A DNA stretch of 64,000 nt. Origin: Podarcis raffonei (taxonomy: Eukaryota > Chordata > Lepidosauria > Squamata > Lacertidae). Every line of letters begins with the position of its first letter. Positions within the stretch are counted from its first letter, which is position 1. Below are positions 10,534-23,803 of this stretch, in pieces. The notes below the pieces were generated by a model, which was given only the letters and a program-made list of their open reading frames with translations, was not told where the DNA came from and did no database searches. Made by a program: the position numbers and the translations under genes. The stretch is from assembly GCF_027172205.1 (NCBI RefSeq), contig NC_070613.1, forward strand, positions 9,495,501-9,559,500, given 5' to 3'.

Positions 10534-12219
10534 CATGGGTAGGGAAACTAAGGCCTGGGGGCTGGATCCGGCCCAATAGCCTTCTAAATCCGGCCCATGG
10601 ATGGTCCGGTGTAGCAGGAACGCCCCCCCCCATCATTCAGTTTGCACTGTGATAGGAATTTTATGGTCTTAGATATATGGCAATGTTCATAACCACACGT
10701 ACATAGATCAGCACAGGAAAGCCAACCTGGAACCATTTTGATTCCTAAACTGAGCAAATGTTTCTCTGCATGGTCAAAATGGAAAAGCCTCCCCATTGTC
10801 TCTTCCTTCACAAATCCTGTCTTAATCTGTGTTTGAATAAGGGTGTGAGCCTTATCATTACAAAAGACTGCCCAGGCTCCCCAAGAAATCCAATCAAGTA
10901 ACCTGCCAGACAGGAAATAAACAAAGCGACAGGAGAAAACAACATGCAAATGTTCTGTTTTAGACCGCCTTATCTGAGGGGTGGTCTTAGGTTACACCCC
11001 TTCTGTGATGAATGCATAATGTTTCTGGGGGTGGTCTGGATCTAGAGGATGGGAATTTCAAAAGTCTTTATAAGCCCTTGCACAGCATTTTTTGTGGGTC
11101 CTCTTCCTCTCCTGCGTGTGAGGGGAGTACCCTGTTGCAACAGATCAATAAAGATCAAGCTTACTAGCTGCTTTGCTTCTCAATATTCTCTGGTTGACCT
11201 CTGTTATTTTCTCCTACCAATAGGGAACCTATGTAAGGACTCTAAATGGGCTCTTGGATACCCCATAAGGGAAAAGGGCATATTTTTATTTACAACAGTA
11301 CAAACTTCACACACACTCACACACTACATACGCTACGCTTCTGTTATAAATTCATAGAAAATCAACCATACATCGGATTTGCACTGTTCCACTTTTATTT
11401 TACTCCATGAAGGAAGGACTACAAAATGGGGAAGGTTTGATACAGGCCAGCCATACTCCCTTGAACATCCCAGCACATCCACAGGAGCCCTGCCCAGTTG
11501 CTATGCCAACCCTGATGGTCCTAGACAGAAGACAATCAAGATCACAAAGAACTTCCATATGGGAGTGGATTCAGCATGGACTGGAACAAAGGACAATGAT
11601 CAGATCTTCCCTCAGGGGGCAGGAAACTGTGACTACCTTTTGTCTTCAGAAAATGACTCATGGGGAGGGGGGAGAAGGGAACCAGCCAGGTGACAGGACA
11701 CTCAGGTTACCACCACAACTCCTCCCTCAACCCCTCCTTTCTGTAATGTATGCATGATGTTTCTGGGGGTGGGCTTGACCTACAGGATGGGAATTTCAAA
11801 AGTTTTTATAAGGTCTTGCACACCATTTTTCTGTGTCTTTCCTCTCTCCTGCAAGTGAGGGGAACACCCTGTTGCAACAGTTCAATAAAGGCCAAGCCTA
11901 CAGGCTGCTGTTTTGCTCCAAGTTATCCTGGTTGGTGTCTTTGTTTTTGTCCAAGGGAGCCCTCGGATTTTTCCGGTAACACCGGGAATCAGCATGTTTT
12001 TACATGAGCAGAATGTGTCCTTTTTATAAAATGCATCTCTGGGTTATTTGTGGGGCCTGCCTGGTGTTTTTAAATGAGTAGAATGTGTGCTTTTATTTAA
12101 AATGCATCCCTGGGTTATTTGTGGGGCATTCATTCATTCCCCCCAAATATAGTCCGGCCCCCCACAAGGTCTGAGGGACAGTGGACCGGTCCCCTGCTGA
12201 AAAAGTTTGCTGACCCCTG
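10534..12219. mobile_element. hAT-type non-autonomous transposon, split by an LTR insertion
   Basis: Ends are CATGGGTAGGGAAACTAAGG and, inverted, CAGGGGTCAGCAAACTTTTT. Both sides carry an identical 8-bp target duplication CTGTAAAG (10526-10533, 12220-12227), the hAT hallmark. Without the LTR element the transposon is about 310 bp (10534-10609 plus 11986-12219). The right half has two copies of an ATGCATCYCTGGGTTATTTG motif. No transposase. Confidence 0.88.
10610..11981 (+). mobile_element. LTR retroelement relic (class I/gamma-like), inserted in the hAT element
   Basis: Runs from TGTAGCAGG to GGTAACA and is flanked by a 4-bp duplication CCGG (10606-10609, 11982-11985), as in ERV1-type integrations. 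Two direct copies of a TATA/R/U5-like block lie about 0.8 kb apart (near 11040-11180 and 11790-11900): GGAATTTCAAAAG, TTTATAAG, CCCTGTTGCAACAG and a CAATAAAG polyadenylation signal. The sequences upstream of the two blocks differ, so this is either LTR pieces around a largely lost interior or one LTR nested in another. No gag, pol or env seen. Broken and old, but younger than the hAT host. Confidence 0.75.
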
Positions 12220-12227
12220 CTGTAAAG

Positions 12228-13496
12228 GTTCTGCAACTGGGATAAATGAAACCACTCAGACAAATGTGCAAAATGTTATCATGTTTGCATAATTTGTTGG
12301 GGTACATATTTTATTGTGCGATCTAGAATTTGATTCAGAAGGAAATCTCTGACTTCCTGAATGGCAGGCTGGGCAACAGATCTATGGAAAGAAAAGAAAT
12401 GGAAAAGGACTGGGACCTATGCTAACGCACAAACTTTTGCATGCTTACTTAGAAGGTACCTCAAGGCAAATCTACTTTTTAAAAAGCAGCTTCACTTTAT
12501 GCAGTTTGGAAAGTGATGGGGAAATGCACTGAAAACTGGAATGAATTAATCATTAATTTGCTTGGCTGGTAAGGCTATTCCACTAAGATTTTGTAACTGT
12601 CCACCTAAATGTCTGAATGTGATTAACAGGTGTCTGAAAATGCATGTATCCTACAGTTCATTGAAGAGATGGGATTGGACACAGCCTCCTGTATTCTTCC
12701 TGGCAAACATCAGTTGTTGTAGTGTACTGTGCAGAAGGGCCTTTGGTATGCTTGGACAAGTGAATTTTTCTGCTTTCCAAATAGCACCAGTGCTCAATTC
12801 TTAAAGGCAGACAGACAGAAAGAAAAACAGCAAGAAAGCGAAGTTTAATTTAAGGGCTGAGGGCCTCCCACTGCAGGCTTCCAATGGCATTGCCTCAGGG
12901 TTTGGGGATCTGTAATCCCCTTTTATGTACAAACAACAATCTCTTGCAGCTTTGGGCCCCTAAAGCTGCCATCTGATTTCCTTTTTAACAGATGAAGAGA
13001 GGATTGCTCAGGCTGAAATGAAGTTGAATGGCCACACTTAATATCAGTCATGACAAGTTTGAAAGCCAGGATCCAGTGCCTAAGCATTTGTCCTCTTTGC
13101 CAGTGATGGTTATAATGTCAAGTATCAATTCTTGGATACTCTAGGAATCATCTAGACCAGGTTAAGCACTTTTACATCCCACCAATTTTAATCAGAAAGC
13201 TTAACTTTCTGAAGCTAACAGCAGTTGGAACTATAAACACGTTCATTTCCCCCCTTCTTTTTCATAGCTCGTTTCAACACTATTCATAAATGGAAAAGTG
13301 GTCTAGTGAAGGGAGATTTAAATTTGAAGGCTATCCATTCAAATTCAGGGCAAGGGAAGGAACTTTATAATCCCCCAAAAAATGGTTTAGCCCTCTTCAC
13401 ACTGCACCACCTTAGCACCCTTAGCACCTGTTCCTAGGATTCTTCAGGTCATGTGCTTTAAATGTCATGTGCTTTAAATGTAAGGTGTGTATGCAG
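12228..13496. other. Unassigned sequence downstream of TTC21A
   Basis: Mostly unique-looking sequence. Near 13396-13497 there is a partial relative of the palindromic repeat at 1977. No coding exon recognised; the neighbouring gene expected from human synteny (CSRNP1) is not visible. Confidence 0.45.
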
Positions 13497-13633
13497 CATC
13501 CTTTCTCAACCTTGGATCCCCAGCTGTTATTGGACTACAACTCCCATCATCCATAGCTAGCAGGACCAGTGGTCATGGATGATGGGAGTTGTAGTCCAAC
13601 AACATCTGGGGACCCAAGGCTGAGAAACACTGG
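13497..13633. mobile_element. hAT-like fold-back MITE
   Basis: Long imperfect palindrome: CTTTCTCAACCTTGGATCCC and TTGGACTACAACTCCCATCA on the left are mirrored by GATGGGAGTTGTAGTCCAAC and CCAAGGCTGAGAAACACTGG on the right. Related to 29971-30100, where an 8-bp duplication supports hAT. Confidence 0.7.
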
Positions 13634-13857
13634 CTAGAGCATCAGGCAGCTTGACAGGCAAAATGCAAAGCACTCTGCCATGGTCAGGGGACCAAGGCAG
13701 CCCATTCAAACAAAAGTCACGGTTTGAATCCTAATTGGATAGGCTTATTTAGCAATCGTAGCTAAAGTCAATTTCCTTCCCAGTAAGCTACTTTGGCAAA
13801 GGGCTACTGCAGCTTGTAATACTACCAATTAAGCTGCTTTAAACTGCACAAGACAAC

Positions 13858-13863
13858 TTTATT
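13858..13863 (-). other. TTC21A: TTC21A polyadenylation signal
   Basis: The minus strand reads AATAAA here, about 73 bases after the TTC21A stop codon (13936-13938). This implies a very short 3' UTR. It is the first such hexamer after the stop; use is inferred, not shown. Confidence 0.55.
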
Positions 13864-13935
13864 GAAAATTATGGTGTTATGTTCAAACTCCACTGACAGA
13901 GTTTTAGATAGCGCAGGAGTGATATAATCAACACT

Positions 13936-16900
13936 CTAAGGTTTAATTGCTGTTTGAGCCTTTTCCAAAATTTCTTCTCTAATTTTTGGATATTCTGGGC
14001 ATGCCTTCAGAACCTTTAATAAACAAGAAATGAATGATTAGCTTTTAAAAAAATGTTGTAAATAAATATATTAACACATTTTAAAAACTCTCTTAATATT
14101 AATCAACCACAATTTGGCAGCTATCAAACTCTGCATCTGATCCAGGCTAATCTCCATGAAATCAATGGAGCAAGTTAGTCCTGACTTAAGTCTCACTGAT
14201 ATCAATGACAACTAAGTGCAACTTACTATAGATCCAGCCTTGTGTTCCTAGGAACAAAGAAGCTTGCCGTTTTTCTCAAAAAGATCAGGGAAGGCAGACT
14301 AGCTTCATTGAAAGTCAGTTTTTTGCAGCTATGTGAAACTGCAAGAAAGTGTTGGACATACCCTCAGTTTTGTGCTGGGCGGAGGGGTTCCAGAGCAAAG
14401 TCATAGTGGGTGTAATAGGGTGCCCTGAGAGTAAAAATTGAAAATGCTGGTCTACAGCAAGCACTATTTACAGATTTATGTTTGGAAGACTTACATCATG
14501 GCACACATCTATTGCTTCCACGTATCTCTTATCTTTTAGATAGTTGAAAGCAAGTTTAAATCCTACAGCAAGAGAGGAAAAGGTTAGTGTTCTGCTTAAT
14601 ATCAATTGCTAACTAAAAACAAACTAGTAAATGATGGACGCGGTGAAAAGATTTTGTCGGAAGGGCAGTTAATGTCTTCAGTGCTTTTTAAAAATAATCT
14701 GAAGATAATTGCCATGCATAACATCAGAAACCTATACAATGACTAGTTAATGTTGCAATCCTTTACACAGATGGGAGCTGGGCTTTACTTCTACCTAGAT
14801 ATACACAGGATTGCACTGTAAGAATCATAAACCTGACAAATTAAACAAGCAGAAACTAGATCAAAATGATATTTTATTAAACTGGAGAGTTATAAAATGT
14901 ACTGTTCAATATGTATGGTGGTAACTAGTATAAGAAATAATATTACTGATAACAGGAATAATATTACTGTTTTAGTATTTTGCACATGTACTTCTGTTTC
15001 TGCTAGACTCTCAATTTTCCACAACTGGTTGAGAGCAATTTCACTGTTGCCTCAGCACAAAGATATAGAACCAAAGCAATAACTTTTTTTACTTACCAAC
15101 AGTAGGATTTGCTTGGTGACTATGTTTCCAAGCTAATTCATAATTGGCTGCAGCGTCTTTGTAGGCCTTTTCCTTTTCTGCGATATATCCCAAGCATTCA
15201 TAAGCTTTAGAGCACGACTTAAAAGAAAAAAAATTATAGTGCAAAAACAAATCACTCATGGGCTGTTAGTATTTTCTTTAAGCATTTTTTCTCTCTAAGA
15301 GCACAATCCAGAGGGAAGTGCTTCTGCCACTATAATAGACTCCCAGCCTCTTACCTTATTGTGCCGCAAGCAGCGCTTCACTAGCTCAATTGCACAGTCA
15401 AACTTCCCACATGCAGTGTAGCTGTCTGCCAATAAAATCCAACACTTTTCTAAGTCATCAGCTTCTGTCAAACTCCATTTTGCTTTCATCAAGCGCTTCA
15501 GCTGGTTCCTGGCTTTGAGTGGCTGCTTAAGAAGTATGTATGCTTGAGACACTGCTAAAACGGCTGAAACGCTGTCCCTCTGATTTAGATATATAAAAGA
15601 CAAGTTTTGTTTTTAAAATGAACAATTCAGCGAACTGTCATCACTATTCTTTTATAATCACAGATCATTTTGCATATGAAATCTATGAAGTGAGAGAACA
15701 CCAGTGTCTTGGCCTTCTAACAGTGAGGAGCCTACCAGACTAAGGGTAGCAACAGATTATACATCCCGTCTGAATAAACTGAAGATTTAGGTGCATTACG
15801 TAAATGGGCATAAAGTAGTGGTGTGAAGAAAATATACCGTATTTTCCGGTGTATAAGACGACTGGGCGTATAAGATGACCCCCCCAACTTTTCCAGTTAA
15901 AATATAGAGTTTGGGATATACTCGCCGTATAAGACTACCCCTCTTCCAATGCATACCAAATAAAAATTTAAAAAACCAATCTCCAGTCCGGCTCGGAAAT
16001 CCACTCCACTTCCCAGTGGCTGGGGGCTTCTGGGGCCATTTTTCAAGCATATTTCTGCTTCATCTAGAGAGTTTGGTGTCCTCTGATTTAATTTGCTGTC
16101 GTTTTATCCTTTGGTGGGGAGCTGCTGCAGGAACTGCTGCTGTAGCCTGCGTATAAGACGACCCCTGACTTTTGAGAAGATTTTCCTGGGTTAAAAAGTA
16201 GTCTTATACGCCAGAAAATACAGTATGTGCGAAAAAAATAAAATGTTGCTACCTCACGCAAAAGAAACTGCATGGTGTAGCTTGTCATTATACAGAAGCC
16301 TTCCCCAACCTGAGGCCCTCCAGTTATTTTAGACTACAACTCCCATAATCCCTAAGGAGTCTCATCTATGAGATAGCAATATACTACAGTTTCTGGTGTC
16401 AAACATCCATAGGAATATCCAGTGCTTTTTTTACTGTTAGCCAGCAGCCACTACCATGAATATAAATGTCCTCTCCAAGCTGCTTACCACTCATGGAAGA
16501 AACTATCTTTACCTCATTTTGGCACATTTCAGTAAATACTTTCAGGGCCTTCTCCACATTATGTGTCTCTCTCGTGGCCATTAAGCAGTAGCTCTGTAAC
16601 AGCTCTACTTGATTCTGCCCTTCTTGTGAGTGAGGATAAAACTCTTTGAGAAGCTTCTCGGCTGTACGTATGCCATGCTGTTCAGATTCTTTCTTTTCCT
16701 TCAGATTACTAGCAAGAAGAAAACAGTTTCTGTTTCCTAGGCTATCAAAGACCTTCTCTTGACTCTATAAGAATAGTATGACCATTATTTGATTTAGATT
16801 AAAGCATTTACATACACCTATATCCTAATCTAGGGAACTGCTATGACTTCAGCAGAAGGCTACATACAAGTTGCTTCCTCCCTCTCCCAATACCTCGGGT

Positions 16901-19900
16901 TAAGTACTTAATTCGTTCCGGAGGTCCGTCCTTAACCTGAAACTGTTCTTAACCTGAAGCACCACTTTAGCTAATGGGGCCTCCTGCTGCCGCCGCGCTG
17001 CCGGAGCACGATTTCTGTTCTCATCCTGAAGCAAAGTTCTTAACCTGAAGCACTATTTCTGGAAAGCGGAGGAAGCCCCAAAGAGGCCGGAGGTGCAACG
17101 GGATTTGTTTAAGCTTTGTTTAAGCTGCTCAGCATCCCCACCTAGTTGCAGGGTAGCGCAACAGCAACAGTGGCTTTCCCATGCAGCCTCCAGCTGGCCC
17201 CAGCAGAGGCGAAGGAAGGGGAGTGCGGTGGGTGCAGCCACCCCAGGTGTCATGACTGAGTGGGGTAACAAAATGGCAGGCTAATGGGCACTACACCTCA
17301 TGCCTGGCGGCAGCAGCTCTTCCAACCCAGCGGCAGAGAGCAACCCTCCTCAGCTGTGGTCACAGCAGCTCCGTGGTTGGGTCATATCTGACCCGGCTGC
17401 GGAGAGCAGGAGGAGAGCAATAATAATAATAATAATTTGTTGTTTAGTTGTGTCTGACTCTTCATGACCCCATGGACCAGAGCACACCAGGCCCTCCTGT
17501 CTTCCACTGCCTCCCGCAGTTTGGTCAAACACATGCCGGTAGCTTCAACACTGTCCAACCATCTCATCCTCTGTCGTCCCCTTCTCCTTGTGCCCTCCAT
17601 CTTTCCCAACATCAGGGTCTTTTCCAGGGAGTCTTCTCTTCTCATGAGGTGGCCAAAGTATTGGAGCCTCAGCTTCACGATCTGTCCTTCCAGTGAGCAC
17701 TCAGGGCTGATTTCCTTCAGAATGGAGAGGTTTGATCTTCTTGCAGTCCATGGGACTCTCAAGAGTCTCCTCCAGCACCAGAATTCAAAAGCATCCATTC
17801 TTCCACGATCAGCCTTCTTTATGGTCCAGCTCTCACTTCCATACATCACTACTGGGAAAACCATAGCTTTAACTATACAGACTTTTGTTGGCAAGGTGAT
17901 GTCTCTGCCATAATAATAATAATAATAATAATAATTTATTATTTGTGCCCCACCTATCTGGCTGGGTTTCCCCAGCCACTCTGGGTGGCTTCCAACAAAG
18001 ACTAAAAATACACTAAGAGTGAGCAGCAGTAACCCAAGCACTCTCTTACCCTGAACTCTGGGGCATGGGGGAGGGGTGCCTGCCCTGGGCAGTGTGGGCA
18101 TATGCTCCACCACTGGGCCCCCGAGTTTCAATTCTAGTTTTGGATATTTTTGAATACAGTATTTTTGGCATGGATTGAAGAGGGAGCGGCAGAGAGGGAT
18201 TTTAAAGGGTGTTAAAGGGTGCTCCCTACTTTACGTGATTTCACTTAAGTGCACAGGGGTCCAGAATGGAATCTCTGTGTAAACGAGGGGATTCCTGTAC
18301 TTCAAGTTGACTTTAAGAATGTGATTTTCATATTCTGTTACAGGACTTTTCCTTACCTAGTATCCATGGTATTCTGGTTTCCTAAAGTCTCTCTGCCTAT
18401 TATGTCATTGTCAGGATTTAGGCATATCTGAATCATATGGCCAAGGGCTTTCTGGCCCCAGTCACTATCCTTACGTGCTTTGTTGAAGAACTTCAGTGCC
18501 TGATTGGGCTGCATCATGTGCCTGTTTGTGGGGAGAAAGTATTGAAGACCTAGGTGAAATGTGAGACCCTTAAAATATCAGTCTTGTTAACAAGCATATA
18601 TCCACATATTCTTCTTCCCTGCCAAATCCAATCTAAGGGTTTAGTGCAAGGTGACGGCCTCAATTCAATAAAGAGGAAAGTGTGCTTAAGCTGCAAGCAA
18701 TCATAGGACTCAGATGCACTTAATTCTGTGTTGAACTGGTCAGAAGCGGCGAGAAATTTCCTATTGCGGGACCATGAGAAAAAAAAGGAGATAGACTTTA
18801 TTTAAGCCAAAGGAAATTCTAGGCACAACAAATCCAGTGTGTGCAATTGAAAAGTGTGTAAAAGTAAGAGCGGTCAAATTCTCAAGCATACTTCCAAGTG
18901 GGGAAACAAAGTAGCTCACTAGTTTGAAAAAACAAAAAGGATACGTTTATTAAGGAGACTGTACAACGAGTTTCCTTGGTTTATTTGTGCAGAGCTATTG
19001 CACAGGATTTAAGGACTGTATCAGATGAGGCACAATTGATTCATGGTTAGGAACTTTCACAATAGGAACATTAACAAAAACATAGCACCTGCAAGGACCT
19101 GGAACTGGAACCACAGCACAACTTTTTAGAAAACAAAACACCTTTCCACCTGTACTATTTTTTCTGATGCAAACCACCCCTCCCAGCTCACAGGTAAGGA
19201 TATTTCTAGACTGGTTTGAGGGCTTGGCAATCCTTAAGCATGCAATTTTTTTCAGAGCTTCCACAAGATAGCCATTGGGCCTCAAAACACTGGCCATTCT
19301 TCCCATTTAATCCAGATTTATCCATTAAGTTTTTTATTTATTTAACCAAACTTGTTGCCAACTACCCATTTGCGAAATCATGACTCATTCGCATTCTTAA
19401 GCCCATGTCTGGAAGCACCCTATGTTTTCACTCACAGAAAGAGGACAAATAGAACTTGGAGATGGAGAGTACTTGCAGTGAAGAACAGCACAGGAAGAAA
19501 GAGCCACTAAATTGTTTCCCACTGTGCAATGGTTATGTTCCAAATTCCCTTCTCCCAGTAGCTTCTAAGCAACAATAGATCTTTATCATGGAACACCCTC
19601 ATCATTTCTGCTTGGGCCTTTGGTGTGTGACTCCCATTAGTACTGGTTTCTATGATTTACCAGCAATAAAGTCCCATGCAGTAGTTATAACCGGGATCCA
19701 AAGCTGTTCGAGATGATTTTCTCTTGGCCAGTTCAAAAAAGTGTGTTGCTTCATCAAGTTTACCACTTCTTCTCAGTAAGTCAATCAAATTCTCCATGAC
19801 CAAGAAGTTATCTAAAAGCACATAATTTTAAAAATATGTATTTCCAACTTATTTCACAGATAATTTGTTCACATATAAGAGTCTGAAAGAAGAAACACTC

Positions 19901-22900
19901 TTCTGTTGAGAAATGAAGAAACAAACAAATCTGCATTTTGTCATGCACCCATCTAGACACACAAACACCCTTTCATCAAAATGCTCTTGTTTACTGTATT
20001 TATCTCATGAGATGCTTTAGAGGCCCTTTTTATGCCCCCCCCAAAAAAACCCTCCAGTATATAAATGCTACAAAATACCTGGAGATTTCTCCAGAACATT
20101 CCGGTACAGACTTATAGCTTCTTCGTATGACTCTTTTCTGAACATAAGGTTGGCCATCATCTAGAAAAGGAACAGCTATTTCACACTCAGACCAAATGGT
20201 ATCAATGCTTCAGAAAGAGCCAGATTTTTGACTTTTCACAAGTCATAAATACGTTTATGAAAATCCAGCCTTCCAGGATGGAGATGGAACAATGAGGACT
20301 CTTAATCTTAGCCCAGGGTGATTCAAGGGATTGAGGGATGATTCAAACGTGATCAATTTCTTACATGGACAGCACTTCTCGACTATAAAACAAGTGAAAA
20401 CCATACACATTCACGTGTGACAGGTTCCACTGCTTATACACATATTTCACTGCTTATACACATAGTATGCATGCACAACATACCCAGGAAAATATGAATG
20501 TTGTCACAAAACATGAAATAGCTCAGTTGTTTAGAGCACAGTGCTCAAAATGCCAAGGTTTCTGGTTCTGTCCCCATATGAGGCAGCTGCATATTTTGTT
20601 GGACTAGATGATAAGCAGGGTCCCTTCCAATTCTACAAGTCTATGATTCTATGTGGTTTGTATTTTCCCCCCAACACATACGTTATCAAAGTCAGTACAG
20701 TAGTTCATAGTGTTTACAAAGGCCCTACGTTCCCATGCATATGGGTGGCAGACTTGACCATGTTTATTTATGCTTGTCTGTATGTATTAATTTCTTCCTC
20801 CCCACTCATCGCCCTTATGATCTGAAAGTGTATTTCTATAACTCCATCTGCAATCCCCATCCTTAGCTGCTGATTGGCAACCCACCAATAAGTCTTCTCT
20901 GACCCACCATTTTCATACATGAGGGACAATACAAAATCAAATTAAATATCTCTTTAGGCAGCGATTTTCTTCAGTAGTGGTTCCCTGCACTGTTAAAGGC
21001 CTTTCCCAAAGCATACTCTGATATAAAATAGCTCCTTCTGCTCTTTAAAGCACCTGTAATAGATGCATGAGGTGCAGTAGCCAGGAAGGGGAAGCACTCT
21101 TTGGTATCTGAAAGACATTACAATGTTTGAGCATGCTCTGTGTCACTAATATGTTAGTCAAAATTGTGTAGTTTAAGACTGATGTGAATCCTCCTATCCC
21201 TTCCACACAGTTGCATAGGTGTGTAGAAACAGTTGGGCTTTACTTCAGAAGCTTTTCAAAACCCCTCCTACCTGGTGGCTCATAAAGATATACAGTACAC
21301 CAGCAAAGCTTAAGTTTAGTGGAAGAAAGAATAACAGTGTTTACCATTGTTCCAATTTCATTGCTCTCGTCATCTTGAAGCAGGAGAGTACAATAATGCT
21401 CACACTGCTCTGTATCTTCTTGCATCAAATACAGCTGAGCTAATTCCAACATTATCTGAAAATAAAATGGAAAAGTATTTTAAGCAGCAATGGATCTTTG
21501 GTAATGATCATTTTGGTACTGATAATTGTGGCAGATGTTTGTAGTCCTCATTCCATAGAACTCACTCCCTGTCTATAAAATGGGTTTTTAAATAAAAAAA
21601 TTAAGGACAGATAACTGGTGATCGGCATCAGTGGGCCTCAGCATGCCAGTATCAGCCCATTTGCCAATGTCCCAAACATCTGACACTCTCTGGGTGGTCA
21701 CTGGAGGGACCGGACTAGCCTGCAGGGCCCTGGACTTGGGTCTGAAGGCTTAGGCCTCACTTTTTAGAATTTGCACCTTCAGTCCTATGTAATCCAATTT
21801 CCCTGTTTGATCGACTAACATGTTTTGAATACACACACTAGGACTTTGTTGTAAATTGCTTTGAGTTGCCTTTGGCAAGAAAAAGCAACCAATACATAAA
21901 TAGCAAGATAAATCCTAGTCTCTTTGAAAGTTGAGGCACAGATAAGCCGTGTTAAATGATCTGGAGCATGCAGAATGAAATGAATCAAACATTTGTTTAT
22001 TGCAATAATCCCAACAACCAGAAAGGCTGGGTAGGGAACGTTTTACTCAACCTTAGTACAGACATTCCTTTGCATTCCTTTCAGTTGGAGACGGAAGATC
22101 ATGTTTACCTTACTATCAGTTGGAACGCAGGATAGAGCTTCCGTGTAGTACTTCAAAGCTTTTTCATATTCCTTCTCTGCTTGGTAGAACTTGGCAAACT
22201 GTACACAGATCATTAACAACACCTGTTTCTGGGAAGGAATCAATTCAGGCTGCTCTACACGGACACGCTTCAGTATCCTTTGCTGGATGTCGTATGCCTT
22301 AAAAATGAACAAATATACCAAGTGAAGGCATTGTGGGGTATACCCGTCCTAGCATCTTTATTAGATATTGTATACAAGAATGAGGACTGCTGAATAAGCA
22401 TTCTATTTAGTGCTTTGTACTACTTCCTTCCAGTTGGTCTACTTCTGTATCTGAAGTATACTGTAAGTTACACAGTCTTTAAACTGTATTAGAATTAGTT
22501 AATTAGTATAAAAAGTTTCTACTTAATTCAAACTTGGGTTAAAAACCCAAGTCTATTTATTATTTATATTTATTTCAGAAACCACTTTAGAGTCATCCCC
22601 AGGAGTACATGAGGCTTCTACAACATTGGTTTTCTACCATGTTCAGAGTATCCAGAACAACTTCTCCTCTTTTAGTTGTCTCACAAATCTTTGCTAGTAA
22701 CATCAGGTTCCTAACATCCTTCTTCATTGATGGCAGATCGTCAACTGCAAAATGAAACAAAGCAATCATTATTTTATACCAGTATGGTGTTTTGACCATC
22801 AGTAAAACACTGGCTATGATTTTCTGCAGTGCAAAAGTTTAATGACCAACAATACTCCTAGGTAAGGGACGCGGGTGGCGCTGTGGGTAAAACCTCAGCG

Positions 22901-23771
22901 CCTAGGACTTGCTGATCGCATGGTCGGCGGTTCGAATCCCCGCGGCGGGGTGAGCTCCCGTCGTTCGGTCCCAGCTCCTGCCCACCTAGCAGTTCGAAAG
23001 CACAGTTAAGTGAAAGTAGATAAATAGGTACCGCTTTCTAGCGGGAAGGTAAACGGCATTCCGTGTGCTGCGCTGGTGCTGGCTCGCCAGAGCAGCTTCG
23101 TCACGCTGCCCACGTGACCCGGAAGTGTCTGCGGACAGCGCTGGCTTCCGGCCTCTAGAGTGAGATGAGCACACAACCCTAGAGTCTCTCAAGACTGGCC
23201 CGTACGGGCAGGGGTACCTTTACCTTTACCTTACTCCTAGGCAGTAGCTAGAAAGAAAAACATTTTACTGGAATTGTTATGGTTTAAGGGCTGGGCAAGT
23301 AATTTTGTACAGATGTGCTGAAAGAACTGGTGAGAACTTAGGAAGCTGAACTGATATTGCCTTGGAACATAGGAGCTAACTCCTAGGGGCTGAGGAGTCT
23401 TTGCCCCCCAATAAAATATTTGAGGGGGCTGCCCCCACAAAGTTGATGGGCATTGCCATTCAAATGGTGTGTTCTCTCTAGAGGATACTTGCATCATTAG
23501 CATTTGACTGGTGTCAGGCATACCCAAAAAGGAGTCATACCACACACAGTGACATGAATTATTATTCATCCCTTGTGGAACAAGTGTCAACACACTGCTC
23601 TGCAAACAGTAGGATTGTTTATTATCTGGTCATAAACAAGTGGCCAATCAGGATCTTTCAATGTGACAGCACTAGGGTGTCATTTCGCTGGGGCTGTTCC
23701 TCTCCAAATGTCTAGGCATGCAGAAAATATGTTTATGCTTTAAGTCAAGATGAAAGCTCCAGTGGAAGATT

Positions 23772-23803
<32 letters not shown>

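Noticed and set aside
16709-16764. Longer version of TTC21A exon 25 starting at 16764
   Set aside because: An AG acceptor exists there and the frame is open, but it would not join in phase with the exon 24 donor. The acceptor at 16709-16710 has a better pyrimidine tract, restores phase, and gives [11 protein letters not shown], which matches human.
17382-18131. 249-codon minus-strand open frame
   Set aside because: It runs across an L2 tail, an (AAT)n tract and a BovB end. Only the BovB part is a real peptide; the rest is read-through of repeats.
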